Of a DNA stretch of 64,000 nucleotides, positions 24,890-34,705 are shown one piece after another (position 1 is the first letter of the stretch; each line of letters starts with the position of its first letter). Source of the stretch: JABWBD01 sp040768665 (GTDB taxonomy: Bacteria > Planctomycetota > Planctomycetia > Pirellulales > Thermoguttaceae); the NCBI GenBank assembly GCA_040768665.1, contig JAXGMN010000007.1, positions 310,001-374,000 of the forward strand, read 5' to 3'. The notes under the pieces were generated by a model, which was given only the letters and a program-made list of their open reading frames with translations, ran no database searches and was not told where the DNA came from. Made by a program: the position numbers and the translations under genes.

Positions 24890-25885
24890 CTACTCGTGGT
24901 CCATCAATGCGACAAGTTCTCGAAACTGCTGCACGCCTTCCCAGGCGATTCGCTGAAGATCCTCGCGGTCTTTGGGCGAAAACGTGCGAGCAATCGGGCC
25001 ACCGTCGCGGTCCTTGTCCTTCTCACGCGGGCTGAGGTAGCGGATGTCGGTGACCGTGTCGACAGCCATTCCCTCCGGGCTGCAGTCAAACAACACCGCA
25101 TAGAACGTGCACGCCGTCAAGTAGGCCATGGTCTGGTTGAGGTGGGCATCGTTGACGAACCTCAGTGTCAAATCCGGCCGGAGCGTCTGGCACCGCAGGG
25201 CGACCATCGACATCGGCACGACCGTTGCATCGATTCGCTTCGCCAATGCCGCGAGTACACGGGCCTTTTCTATCACCGGCGCGGGATCGGGCGGGGACGT
25301 CAGCGGCCTGTCGTTCTGGGTGTTCGGCGTCGTCTCGTAGAGAACCACACGGCCGCCCTGGGAGTGGATCAGTTCCGCAAACTTCGGTGCGTACTGGACG
25401 TAAAGCGAGGCAGGGCCCTCCACGTCGTCACGATACGACTGGAGCACGACGATATCCCACGGCTTGCGCTGCGCGTCGAGCGACTGGATCAGTTCCCGGT
25501 GACGGGCAAGGGCCGCTTTGGCGTATTTGTCACTCGGGGTCTCCGCTGCCGCCTTCTCGAGGGCGGCGAGGGTAGCCTGTTCCTCCGCTCGCGTCAGCGC
25601 GGCGATTCTGACGTAGTTCTGTGTGCCCAACCGCCAGTGGTCGACCAGCCGACGGCCTCCGTAGATGACCGAAGTCACGTCGAAATGGAGTTCCGGATTG
25701 CCGGCCTCGGCCATCATCTTCACGAGCTGCGGCAGGTTGTGTCGGGCGGTGTAGCTGTTGCCGACGAACAGGACGTTCAGCCGTTTGCTGCCGGCTGCAC
25801 GGGCAGTCGGCTCGCCTGCCATCACCCGGCCGGCTGCAAAAAGAACGATGCCGACGATCGGTGCGATGAAAAGTCGGTTGCGCAT
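24890..25885 (-). CDS. Exported SGNH/GDSL-type hydrolase-like protein
   Basis: This 331-residue protein has a signal peptide (MRNRLFIAPIVGIVLFAAGRVMA). NVLFVGNSYTARHNL (residues ~37-51) is the block I nucleophile segment in the GNSYT form found in DUF4886-like SGNH proteins, with Ser as nucleophile. WDIVVLQSYRDD supplies the expected block after it, and VNDAHLNQTMAYLTA near residue 250 supplies the D-x-H catalytic pair. SGNH hydrolases deacylate esters, often acetylated sugars, which fits the polysaccharide context. It is followed on the same strand by the remnant at 24455-24805. Confidence 0.82.
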   Translation of the reverse strand: MRNRLFIAPIVGIVLFAAGRVMAGEPTARAAGSKRLNVLFVGNSYTARHNLPQLVKMMAEAGNPELHFDVTSVIYGGRRLVDHWRLGTQNYVRIAALTRAEEQATLAALEKAAAETPSDKYAKAALARHRELIQSLDAQRKPWDIVVLQSYRDDVEGPASLYVQYAPKFAELIHSQGGRVVLYETTPNTQNDRPLTSPPDPAPVIEKARVLAALAKRIDATVVPMSMVALRCQTLRPDLTLRFVNDAHLNQTMAYLTACTFYAVLFDCSPEGMAVDTVTDIRYLSPREKDKDRDGGPIARTFSPKDREDLQRIAWEGVQQFRELVALMDHE

Positions 25886-26053
25886 CTTCTGTTTTCCTCT
25901 GGAAACCGCGGAACGGCGTTTGCTTCAAATCCTTCGCGCTATTGCGGTCGATTATAGAACACGCGGGGAACTGCCAACAAGAAGCCAATCCCGATATGCG
26001 ACACGACGGGTCGGCACTCGCCTGCAGCAGCCCCTACGGGTGATGATGTCAAC

Positions 26054-27343
26054 CTATCCGCGACACGCATCGACGTCGCTCTTTGCCGTTCTCAGCCGTT
26101 CGCGCCGTATCTGTTCGCTGCGGCGGATATCGGTCGGCAATAGGGCGTGCACCGCAAGGAGTCCGAAGGCGTTGGGCACCAGACGGAGCCGCTCACGGGC
26201 AATCTCCAGCTCAGCACCGCTCGGTGGCTGCATCCGTGTCCAGTGGCTGAGCGGAAGCTCCTCTTTCAGCTCGGCGATCCGCTGCCGGGCATCCGCGCCC
26301 GGGCCGAGATACTCGTAGGGGAATCCCGCGGTGAGTTGCTCCGGCCACTTCATGGTGCCCAAGCGGAATCGGCTGCGACGCACGGACGCCGCAATTTGCC
26401 GCCAAGGTGCCATCCAGTCGAATATTCCGGACTGAAGTTCCCGAATCCAGTCAGCCACGATGTCGCCTACGAGTCGAACCGTAGCGGTCTTGTCCAGCGG
26501 CGCTGGGTGGCCTTCGAGCAAACGGAGAATGCTTTCTCGCCGCCATGCCAGACGCCCATCGTTCTCGGCAACCTTCTCCGACTCCTCCGCGGGCAACATG
26601 GGTTCGTTCGGGTAATGCCGGTCAATCAGCTCGTCCACCATCTCTTCCAACGTGCTCTTCTCGAAGAGGCGGGCAAGCTCTCCGAGCACATGACAACAGA
26701 GCTCGACGCGGAGGCATGTTGCCACGCCGCCAGACGCTTTCCGCCACGCCTCAAGGGCAGCCGAAAGATCCGCGACAACGCCGACGGGAAGTCTCTCCCG
26801 GCAAAGCAGTGAAATGCCGCTCAACGACGTCCCCATCACGGAGCAACCGACAAGGTAGTGAACCACGAACCCCTCGCCGCAGCAGATCATCTGCCCCATT
26901 TGGCCCACCCCGATCAGTTCCTCGGCGGCTCGGGCAAGCTCGCCATCGGCAATCAATGATCGCGCATGAATGAACCACGTGTTGGCCAAGTGGACCAGCG
27001 GTAGGAGCGACTCCGCGCTCTCGGCTACGTCTCCCTCCTCCTCGAGCTCGGGGAACTGCAGGCGATCGCAACGAATGCCCCTGTGCAGCAGATACAAAGC
27101 CCGCTTGTTGTCTTCCAAAAAACGATTGACGCGCTGCCTGTTTGCTCCGAGCGGAAACGCAGCCAGTTCGCCTGTCTCCGTGTTCCCGCAGACCAGTTCC
27201 TCGTAGAGACACTCGTCGCGCAGTTCGACCAGCGACTCAGCAGCAGCAGCCCAGAACGACAGGGCGTTCTTGTCGTGGCCCAGCAGTTCCCGTCGGTAGC
27301 GGGCGATGCGTGGGACCTGTTGGAGCATTTCGTCGCACACCAT
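26054..27343 (-). CDS. Hypothetical cytoplasmic protein, 429 aa
   Basis: I do not recognise a named family. ATG 27343 is preferred over 27415 because GGAGAGAAC lies just before it. The protein has no signal peptide and is strongly alpha-helical and acidic (LHRGIRCDRLQFPELEEEGD, LARAAEELIGVGQMGQM, LARLFEKSTLEEMVDELIDRHY), like TPR-type or secreted-lipid-independent planctomycete hypotheticals. Cysteines (ICCGEG, LCRE, ELCCHV) are frequent but show no metal-site spacing I trust. It lies downstream of a uroporphyrinogen-decarboxylase-like stub. Confidence 0.6.
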   Translation of the reverse strand: MVCDEMLQQVPRIARYRRELLGHDKNALSFWAAAAESLVELRDECLYEELVCGNTETGELAAFPLGANRQRVNRFLEDNKRALYLLHRGIRCDRLQFPELEEEGDVAESAESLLPLVHLANTWFIHARSLIADGELARAAEELIGVGQMGQMICCGEGFVVHYLVGCSVMGTSLSGISLLCRERLPVGVVADLSAALEAWRKASGGVATCLRVELCCHVLGELARLFEKSTLEEMVDELIDRHYPNEPMLPAEESEKVAENDGRLAWRRESILRLLEGHPAPLDKTATVRLVGDIVADWIRELQSGIFDWMAPWRQIAASVRRSRFRLGTMKWPEQLTAGFPYEYLGPGADARQRIAELKEELPLSHWTRMQPPSGAELEIARERLRLVPNAFGLLAVHALLPTDIRRSEQIRRERLRTAKSDVDACRG

Positions 27344-27437
27344 CTGTTCTCTCCGGAGATCCTCTCGGCACCGCTGCGGTCCAAACGCCGTTCTCTTATG
27401 GCCTTTGTGGCGCACCGACGGTTGAATTCCGTCAAGG

Positions 27438-27725
27438 CTAGAACGCCAGGGCGATCCACGAAAGCCCGATCGCCTGCGTCATGCCGGTCCAGGTGGCCAG
27501 CATGTTTGGTACCACGGCGTCCCAGTCGAAGTCGGCGGCACACTTCCTGGCTGCGGCGAAGGCGTTTTCGTAGTCATGCGCCAGCTCCTGGCACGTGTAT
27601 CCGGCATACGTGCCCGTAAATTCCGCTACGAACGGGCGGAGGGGTACGCGGTCCGGTTGCTCATTGCGCATCGCCGTGGTGTAGCGATCGAGCCGCTGCC
27701 GGTAGCGTTGCTCCATGTCTGCCAT
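27438..27725 (-). pseudogene. Uroporphyrinogen-decarboxylase-like N-terminal stub
   Basis: MEQRYRQRLDRYTTAMRNEQ, PDRVPLRPFVAEFTGTYAGY and DWDAVVPNMLATWTGMTQAIGL match the start of UroD/MtaA-type methyltransferase barrels (corrinoid:CoM or vanillate demethylation relatives). Such proteins are ~350-400 residues; here the frame ends after 95 with SWIALAF, so about three quarters is missing. Confidence 0.6.
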
Positions 27726-27743
27726 GTGGCGGTTCCTCTGTGG

Positions 27744-28280
27744 CTACTGCTTTCCAGCTTCGCTTGGCGCACCAGGCTGTGTCCGGCCCCATTCACCCTT
27801 GGCTTCGTGGGGCAGAATCGCGCATTTCCTGGCCAGTTCTCGGACAGCATCATCGCTCTTGAGTGCCGCGACAGGCATCGTCTGCAATGGCGCCCGGCTC
27901 GATACGCAGCGCGAACCTCACCGTGACCACGCCGTCGCGATAGGACGGCGCGTAGTACACGTGCGGCAGCCAATCGCGGCTCAGGTTCGGCGCGTCGACG
28001 ATCTTGAGGCAGTGTTTGCCAGACGCGGCCGTTTCGGCGGTGACTTCGATCTTGTCCATGCCCTTGCCCGGCGACTGGTCCTCGAGGCGCACTGCCGGCC
28101 GGCGCGGCTTGTCGCCAGGTTGGAGGCGTTCGAAGTCGATGTTCTTGATCCACAAACGGCCCACACTCCGGTCGTGCATGAACACCAGTTCGATGTCCTC
28201 GATATGTTGACACGGCTGAAAGTCGCCCCGGAAGAACATCGTTGGGATAGGCGGCATACGTGAGGGCACTCCTGAGACGA
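27744..28280 (-). pseudogene. Fragments of a secreted beta-sandwich (LamG-like) protein plus an unrelated tail
   Basis: About 28250-27885 on the minus strand reads IELVFMHDRSVGRLWIKNID, ETAASGKHCLKIVDAPNLS, LPHVYYAPSYRDG and VVTVRFALRIEPGAI, a concanavalin-like carbohydrate-binding or lyase domain without start or end. After a break, another frame reads SDDAVRELARKCAILPHEAK, then GEWGRTQPGAPSEAGKQ and a stop at 27744, apparently the C-terminus of a second gene. Confidence 0.5.
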
Positions 28281-28282
28281 GT

Positions 28283-30124
28283 TCATTTGGGCGCAAAGTA
28301 TTTTTCCAAAATCCGGCCCAGAATCTGGAAACCGCGCTCGTTGGCATGGATTGGGTCGCGCATGAACCAGCCGCGGGCTTTGTCGCTGTGGCGGATGTAG
28401 TCGCCCCAGGGCCCGGTCATGTTCACGAACTCGGCCTTTTCTTCCGCCGCCAAACGAGCCAACCGGCTGCGGTAACTGTCGCCCTTCGGATCAGCGTCGT
28501 AGGCCCATTCCTTGTCGGCCCGCGGATCGTAGCCGCCGAAGACGGGCGACATGAGCATCACCTCGACTTGCGGCCGGGCGGCGCGGACCTGGTGAATCAC
28601 CGCGCGGATGGACTCGGTGTCGTCGCGCTGACTGATCCCGCCGATCATCAACAAATCGGGAGCGTGCTTGAGCACCCACTCGTTGACGCGGCCTTCTTCC
28701 TTATACCACCAGCAACCGGTGCTGCCGCGCACCGAGCGAATCTTTTCCACTTTGCACCGGGGATACATTCGCTCCAGCAGCAGCTCGTATTGCGACGAGC
28801 CGGTGTCGTTGACGATGCTGTCGCCGAGCATCACGATCCGCAACGTGCCGCCGTCACGGAGCCGCTCCATGGTTTTCGGAATGAACTGCCACCGGTCTGC
28901 CGGCGGCATGTATTGCAGAGGCTCCATCGCCCTGTAAACCGCATCGATCCGGGCCAGCGGCGTGAGTCCCTTGTAGCGGTCATCCACTGTGCCGTTGACC
29001 AGGAAACAACCAATGCGCGCCGTGCGACCGCTGCTGCCCGTCGGGATTTGTTCGGCCACGTGCAACCGCAGCACATGCTCCGCGGCCGGATCGAGGCCTT
29101 CGGCCAACAGGCCGGCTTGCGGCACAAGGTTCTCGCGGCCCGCTTGGAAAACGGTCCTGAGTTGCCAAGGCCCGTCATCAATCGAGCATTCCAAATCGCC
29201 GCTGTCGGGTCCGACGGAACCGAACCAACCGACCGTGCTGGCGCGGAAGCGTAACGTCGCCAGCGGGCCGGCCTGCTCGCAGACCAACACACTGCGAAAC
29301 TTGCCGACCGCGCTGCGATACAGTCTCTCGTCCAGTGTGTTTTCCTGTCCCGTTTTCCAGCCCGCCTCGAAATCAGCCGATTCGTAGGCAACGAAACGGG
29401 CCGTTTCCAGCGGCGTCTGGCCCAGCGGTTTGGGCAACCGGTGCTTCTTCGGCTTCGAACCGGCGGCCTCGGCCTGGCCCTTTTCCAACAGCCCTCGGAT
29501 TGCCGCCGCGCATGCCGCGTGCGTCTGATCGTTCAATGCCGCGCCGACGCCGATGCTAACACTCGCGATGTCGTAGTGCTTGGCGATCTCCTCATGCCAG
29601 GTGATCGCGGGTGAATCCGCGGGGCAAGCATAGACGAACAGCATATCGGCCTGCGGATGGGCCCGGCGGACTTGGCGCACAAGGCCTTCAAGGGCGGCTT
29701 GGCCTCGCACCGGATCCTCGGCCGCGTCATCCGCAGCCAACTCGATCACGGCCAGGCAGAGCGGCATGTAGTGTTGCACGACGTCCGTCGGGGTCCGGAA
29801 CGCGGCCAGCCAAGAGCCGCCTCCGGCAAGCGAATGATCGAAGTCGACGAGGCGCATCTTCGGGGCCATCTTCCGGACCGCGGCGGTCGTCAGCGCCCGG
29901 TAGCCGAGGGCGTCACGGCTGGCGCCCTGGCCCCAGGTGAACGCTCCGCCCAGGTAAACGATCCGTCCCGCCAGACCCGGCGGGGCCGTCTGGGCCTCAG
30001 CGAGGACGCTGAGACAGTTGGCCAGCCCACCGCGAACTTGCACATCATCGCCGGCACCGGCCGCCAACGCCAGCACAAGGAAAACCGACACTGCGCCAAT
30101 GGCCCTGGTGAATGCATGTTTCAT
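28283..30124 (-). CDS. Exported tandem SGNH hydrolase, N-terminal copy lacking the nucleophile
   Basis: This 613-residue protein has a signal peptide (MKHAFTRAIGAVSVFLVLALAAGA). The C-terminal SGNH domain is complete: RIVMLGDSIVNDTGSS (~430), GSTGCWWYKEEGR, LLMIGGISQRDD and the D-x-x-H block in FMRDPIHANERGF (~591). The N-terminal half has the same fold order (IVYLGGAFTWGQGAS at ~55, ADMLFVYACPADSP), but the position expected to be the Ser nucleophile (GGS) is Ala, so this copy should be inactive. A beta-sandwich between them (SVGPDSGDLECSIDDGPW) resembles those in carbohydrate esterases. Probable role: deacetylation of polysaccharide. Confidence 0.82.
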   Translation of the reverse strand: MKHAFTRAIGAVSVFLVLALAAGAGDDVQVRGGLANCLSVLAEAQTAPPGLAGRIVYLGGAFTWGQGASRDALGYRALTTAAVRKMAPKMRLVDFDHSLAGGGSWLAAFRTPTDVVQHYMPLCLAVIELAADDAAEDPVRGQAALEGLVRQVRRAHPQADMLFVYACPADSPAITWHEEIAKHYDIASVSIGVGAALNDQTHAACAAAIRGLLEKGQAEAAGSKPKKHRLPKPLGQTPLETARFVAYESADFEAGWKTGQENTLDERLYRSAVGKFRSVLVCEQAGPLATLRFRASTVGWFGSVGPDSGDLECSIDDGPWQLRTVFQAGRENLVPQAGLLAEGLDPAAEHVLRLHVAEQIPTGSSGRTARIGCFLVNGTVDDRYKGLTPLARIDAVYRAMEPLQYMPPADRWQFIPKTMERLRDGGTLRIVMLGDSIVNDTGSSQYELLLERMYPRCKVEKIRSVRGSTGCWWYKEEGRVNEWVLKHAPDLLMIGGISQRDDTESIRAVIHQVRAARPQVEVMLMSPVFGGYDPRADKEWAYDADPKGDSYRSRLARLAAEEKAEFVNMTGPWGDYIRHSDKARGWFMRDPIHANERGFQILGRILEKYFAPK

Positions 30125-30599
30125 GAAATCGGTACTTTCTTATCAGACATCTGTCGGGGAGCATTTGCGTGACGCCGTTCATGACCGACGATTGTACCAG
30201 GAGAACACACGCATGTGGAGCTACGACCCGCAACCAGCCGCCGTCATCGGCGGCGGATTGAGATCCAGGTCGCTTCCCCCAATCGGAAGCAAGCCTGGGA
30301 GCGGGGGCTATGCCCGGGCCGTTGGCTCATGCGAGTACCTGGCAAGGTTCCCATACGCCCTGCTCGCTGCGTGCGACTCCCAGATCCGCAACTTGGAGAA
30401 TTCGATGCATGGCCGACGATACCGATCTGTCTGACAACCTCGTCGAACTCACAGCCGAGGCCGGCGTTGCGGTCGGCTCGTTCAGCAAGAACTCCTGGCA
30501 GCAAAACCAGCCCTTAGTGGCTTGGCCTTTCCGCTACGGCCGATTATTCGTGCGGCGCATTGATGCACAGGCCCGTAACCGGGCCTCGTCCCAGTATCG
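30125..30599. other. Gene-free stretch upstream of the tandem SGNH gene
   Basis: It should hold the promoter of the minus-strand SGNH gene. I see no conserved coding sequence on either strand. Confidence 0.35.
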
Positions 30600-30760
30600 T
30601 TGCCTCATCGCTGGAGATCAATCACCCGCCGTCGTTCGCTGGATCAGAGGGAAAAGAGACAATCCTCGAACTCTACCGCGACCTGAGGGTCACCGACGTC
30701 TGTGACGGTATGGACCTGATCGATCTGCAGGATGTCGGCCTGATGCACGCCCCGGCCACT
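30600..30760 (+). pseudogene. RraA-like N-terminal fragment
   Basis: A plus-strand frame reads TILELYRDLRVTDVCDGMDL and IDLQDVGLM, the opening of planctomycete RraA-family (demethylmenaquinone methyltransferase-like/aldolase) proteins. The frame then leaves homology. No in-place start and no remaining ~200 residues are present. Confidence 0.5.
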
Positions 30761-31184
30761 CTCAACGCTCGATCAGTCCGGCAAGACTTGCTCCCCGCAG
30801 CCTACCGTTCCGCGTCCAACCCAGGCTGCGGACTCGACAGCAGAGTCCCGGCTCCAGCCACACGGCTTTCTTCGGGCATGGTACGATCGGGCACGACCTC
30901 AGCCCCCACGATCCCGCGTGCCCCGTGATGCGGGATGGCGTATTGGTTTTCCGCCCGCGATTCAAGCCGCAAAGCTGCCTAAAGCGCTCACGACTGCGAA
31001 GAATCTACAAAACGAACTCAACGGTCCATTGGCTCAGTGAGGATCGTAAGCCCCTAGCAATTAAGAACATACGGTGCGGGGCATTTTGGTCAGTCGGAGA
31101 TACCTGCTGCGCAAAGTGTCGTCGGACGTGTACTTTCGGCAGCGCTGTGTGGGGCATTGTGAGATGGAGCAGCATACCTATGCG
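30761..31184. other. Gene-free stretch between fragments
   Basis: I see nothing with family signal. The long plus-strand open frame through it belongs to the gene starting at 31858 and is not credible coding sequence here. Confidence 0.35.
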
Positions 31185-31366
31185 AACGAGACCCCTACGT
31201 TCTCGCCGATCTTCCGCAGCCGGCCTTCTCCCTCTGCACCTTCGGCGACACCGAAAGCTCCATCACCGCAGCCGCGGACACGCTCATCGGCGAACTGAAA
31301 CCCCAAAGCAAGCTCCCCGTCCGCATCTCCGGGCGATATCCCTTTGGCCACGGCCTGACCGACTGA
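31185..31366 (+). pseudogene. GH3-family C-terminal fragment
   Basis: The plus strand reads PYVLADLPQPAFSLCTFGDT, ITAAADTLIGELKPQSKLPV and RISGRYPFGHGLTD-stop. This is the end of the C-terminal domain of a GH3 beta-N-acetylhexosaminidase or beta-glucosidase; the typical LPVRI-x-(Y/F)-x-x-GHGL ending is intact. Everything upstream is missing. Confidence 0.6.
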
Positions 31367-31448
31367 AAACTGAAGCAATGATCAGTATTGCATGGTGGCA
31401 ACGGGCGGTTACCGTATTATTCAGACTTGCGGAAAGGAGATGCGAGAT

Positions 31449-31778
31449 ATGCCCTGGCGACCGATACTGCCGCTGTTTGCTCTTCTCTGTACGCTCATCG
31501 CCAAAGCACCAGGCCGGGTTCACGAAGGACGCTGCACGGCGATGGTTCGATCGCATCTGGTGCGGGCTGCCATATCCTTGGAGCGGCTGGAGTACCGTGA
31601 GTTGGCGAATCGGGTCGCTTGGGAGGCGACGGACCGTCTGTTTGTGCAGGATGCGGGCATGTTTCGCAGCCACCCCGGCGAGGATCGATGCGACGCCGTC
31701 GACGCTCCCGGGTTTCTGCTGCTTGCGCTGCTCTATCTCGAGACGGAGGAGGAGTCGGTCAGTGCGCTGGGGTTCTGA
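31449..31778 (+). pseudogene. Signal peptide joined to the end of a secreted helical-barrel protein
   Basis: ATG 31449 has GGAAAGGAG nine bases upstream and encodes a signal peptide (MPWRPILPLFALLCTLIAKA). The rest (LVRAAISLERLEYRELANRV, DAGMFRSHPGEDRCDAVDAP, GFLLLALLYLETEEE) looks like one helical hairpin of an (alpha/alpha)n-barrel enzyme. At 109 residues it is far too short for such an enzyme, so an internal deletion that kept the frame is likely. A genuinely small exported protein is the alternative. Confidence 0.45.
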
Positions 31779-31857
31779 TAATCCGGCGGCTTTGCCTGCC
31801 GCCAGGTCTTCGGCCGGCAATGGCCGGTCACGAATGTCGTGGAACCAGGAGTGTCGG

Positions 31858-34308
31858 ATGGTCGGAAATACGCAAAAGAAGAGTGTCTTGAAGTGGGCTT
31901 TCTGCCCCTGGGCGGCGGTTGTCCTGCTGGCTTTGTTTGGTGCGAGAGGGGTATGTCAGGGTATCGGACCGGTTGCGACCGTGAAGGGTTCCGCCCAGGA
32001 GCCAGCGAGGAATGACGGCGAGCCGCCGATTTCCCGGAGGAATGTCCTCGATCGGCACTGGCACCCGACGCAGTACGGCTATCGGCCGGGGGAGCAGGGT
32101 TTTCGTTGCCGCGCCTTCTGGGGCGGCAGCATCCTGGCTCCTCACGACGGGCCGTGGAATCTCGGGCTCGAGCCGACCCTCGATCCCGAGGTCCAGTGGC
32201 GCCGGACCATCGACTGGTGCGCGGCCCTGGGCATCGATACACTCATCGCCGGCGCATCCTGGGGAAACATGCGCGAACTGCTCCTCTTCGAAAGACATCC
32301 CGCGGCAAGCACGGTGCCGGAAGCCGTCGTGCTGGCAAACCGCAAACGGATCAACGCCATCCTCGCCCATGCGCGCCGCAAGGGCGTGTGCGTCCTTTTC
32401 CACTCCTACAACCTCCACGCACCGCAGACGTGGGTGGATGCCCATCCGCAGCTTCGCCGGAAGCAGGAGAGGTACATCGGCGTCAGCCTGAAGCACGCCG
32501 GCTATGCCGACAACCTTTGCTGGCGCGACGAGATCTACCGCGGATTCCTGACCGACTGCTGGGATGAATTGTTCCGCGTTTGCCCCGACCTCGGCGGGCT
32601 GCTGCTCACCGTCGGCGAGGCCAACAAATGCGACCACTGCCTTCCCGAAATGGACGCAGTGGCCAAGGACTTCCTCGAGACGTTCGCGGCGGTGACGCGG
32701 CGCCACGGCAGGGCCGGTTGGGTCCGCACCTGGCACTTCCGCAAGTTTCCGACGCAGCACCCGGACGTGATGCCGGCGCCGATCCTCAACGTCCACACCC
32801 ATCCGGAGCGCTACGTGCCGGACGACCTGGTCTACGTGATGAAATACAGCCACACCGACTGCGTTGAAGCCGAGCCCGACCCCGGAATCGTCGAGGCCTG
32901 GAAGGCCGAAGGCAAGACGCTCCTTTTGCACATGAGCCTTTACGGCGAGAACACGCCGGCGGCGCACCGGTGGACCAGCCCGCGCTTGCAGGCCGCGCTC
33001 GTCGCGCGCGCCCGCCGCTCGGGGGCGGATGGCATCGTCATCGGCTCGCAGAACACCGGCAGCGAGATCTGCAAGGACCCGCCCTACTGGATGAACCCCC
33101 TGGCCTTGGTCTACTACGCCGGCCACGACGTCGCCTACGACGACCGCATGTGGCACGAGTACCTCTCCGCATTTTTCCCCGGCGCCGAAAAGGCCCTGCT
33201 CTCAATCTTCGATCGTTGGGCGGAAGCGGTGCTCTCCATGCCGCGGATCTACGGCCAGTCTCAGGAAGGCTTCACATTTGGGTGGGGATTCTCCAGCGCC
33301 CGCATCGGCACGGCCGAATGGGACCCGCCCTGGTGGTGGCAGGAAGACTTGCTGGGCGCTTGCGAGTGGCTCGAATACGTCAAGGCCCACGGCTACGACC
33401 CGGAGGAGATCGAGAAGCTGGCTGCCGGGCGTACCGTCTTTGCCGACTACGCCGTCGAGCAGTTCCGGAAGATCGACGGCGCGTTTGCCGACATGGAAAG
33501 GCTCCTCGCTTCGCATCCCGGAGAGCGTGCTGGTCTGGAGGCCATCCGCGACGATCTCGTCTTCTGGCGCCTCTTCCAGTTTCAGACCGCCTGGCTGTTT
33601 CGCCACAAACTGCTGACCACGGCGCTGGCCGGTGCCCGGTCGCCTGCCGTGAAAGCGGACGTGCAGCGCGAGCTCGACGACTGCAACCGCGTGCTGACGC
33701 GGTGGGTCCTGTCGGGACGCGCCGACCTGAACCCCGCCGGCGACGTTCCGGACGACGCGGTGCGCCGGCTGGCGCAAGCGACTGCCGTCGGCGCAAGCGC
33801 GACCGTCGGCACCGCATGGCTCAACCGCCTGGCCGCCGACCGCGACATGATTGCTTGCGGCTTCCTGCTCGAAGCCGACGGGAGCCTCCGGCTGCCGGCG
33901 ATCTGGATGACTCTCGACGGCGGCCAGTCGGCCGCCGAAGGCTACTTCCTCGATGGCGAAACCATCAAGATCGGCCGCCCCGGCGTGCTCGATGTCCGCG
34001 GGGGCACGAAGGGATCCGCCTGGTGGACCTTTCCTGGAGAGCCGGGGCGATACGCGATCACCGTCCACTACATGGACGACAAGGACGATCGCGGCCGCAA
34101 GGGGGCGGTGTCGGTGCTCTCGGTTGACGGGCAGGCGGTTCTGCAATGGGACTACACGATCGACGATGACGGACTGCACGCGGTCCGCGGCGAGGCCGAC
34201 CTGCGAAGAGGAAGTCTGGTCCGCATCGTTTCGTCCACGGAGCCGGACGTCCATGTTGCTGCGGAATACTGCCGCATTCAGACCCTGATCTTCTCGAAAA
34301 TCAAGTGA
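31858..34308 (+). CDS. Exported large glycoside-hydrolase-like protein
   Basis: The protein has 816 residues from ATG 31858 (AGGAG upstream); the frame is open from 30925 but without protein character. A signal peptide (KWAFCPWAAVVLLALFGARG) precedes a GH20/GH84-like TIM barrel: RTIDWCAALGIDTLIAGASW, GVCVLFHSYNLHAPQTWVDA, LLLTVGEANKCDHC, GKTLLLHMSLYGENTPAA and GADGIVIGSQNTGSEICKDP. A helical domain (~500-660) follows, and then a beta-sandwich (~690-800: WWTFPGEPGRYAITVHYMDD, VSVLSVDGQAVLQWDY). The CDHC pair echoes the CYCDHC motif of the protein at 6306. Substrate is unknown. Confidence 0.8.
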   Translation: MVGNTQKKSVLKWAFCPWAAVVLLALFGARGVCQGIGPVATVKGSAQEPARNDGEPPISRRNVLDRHWHPTQYGYRPGEQGFRCRAFWGGSILAPHDGPWNLGLEPTLDPEVQWRRTIDWCAALGIDTLIAGASWGNMRELLLFERHPAASTVPEAVVLANRKRINAILAHARRKGVCVLFHSYNLHAPQTWVDAHPQLRRKQERYIGVSLKHAGYADNLCWRDEIYRGFLTDCWDELFRVCPDLGGLLLTVGEANKCDHCLPEMDAVAKDFLETFAAVTRRHGRAGWVRTWHFRKFPTQHPDVMPAPILNVHTHPERYVPDDLVYVMKYSHTDCVEAEPDPGIVEAWKAEGKTLLLHMSLYGENTPAAHRWTSPRLQAALVARARRSGADGIVIGSQNTGSEICKDPPYWMNPLALVYYAGHDVAYDDRMWHEYLSAFFPGAEKALLSIFDRWAEAVLSMPRIYGQSQEGFTFGWGFSSARIGTAEWDPPWWWQEDLLGACEWLEYVKAHGYDPEEIEKLAAGRTVFADYAVEQFRKIDGAFADMERLLASHPGERAGLEAIRDDLVFWRLFQFQTAWLFRHKLLTTALAGARSPAVKADVQRELDDCNRVLTRWVLSGRADLNPAGDVPDDAVRRLAQATAVGASATVGTAWLNRLAADRDMIACGFLLEADGSLRLPAIWMTLDGGQSAAEGYFLDGETIKIGRPGVLDVRGGTKGSAWWTFPGEPGRYAITVHYMDDKDDRGRKGAVSVLSVDGQAVLQWDYTIDDDGLHAVRGEADLRRGSLVRIVSSTEPDVHVAAEYCRIQTLIFSKIK

Positions 34309-34476
34309 GACATGTCGCCGCGAGATGCCATAATGCAGGCCGATACTGGGGGTGTCGAAGCTTCGATGCGATCAGGCCATCCATCGACGGTTTGTGCCAC
34401 AGTTCAGGGCATGAAGGCGATTTCGTCAGCGTCCGGCTAGCTTACGTTCGGCAACCTGAAGGCAAATGGAAAGGCC

Positions 34477-34623
34477 ATGAAGGTGAAAGGAGCCACCGCT
34501 GTCTATCCCAAGAACGTCCCCGACTACGCCGAGGCGATTGCGGACGGCGGGAAAGTGGTCGTCAAGGTCGGCCAGCCCGTGGAGAATCGAAAAGGACGAA
34601 CGGCAAGACTAATCGACGAATGA
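34477..34623 (+). CDS. Possible 48-residue protein or gene end
   Basis: ATG 34477 reads MKVKGATAVYPKNVPDYAEA, then IADGGKVVVKVGQPVENRKG. It has regular coding character and looks like the last part of a soluble enzyme or a small beta protein. No ribosome binding site is obvious and no family is recognised. It may be another C-terminal remnant. Confidence 0.3.
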   Translation: MKVKGATAVYPKNVPDYAEAIADGGKVVVKVGQPVENRKGRTARLIDE

Positions 34624-34705
34624 GCCTGCCCGAGTCGGCCTTGATCGTGATGGGCACGGAGCACCGGTTCCATGGTGTCCATTCGCCATGTGAGACGATA
34701 CCAGA

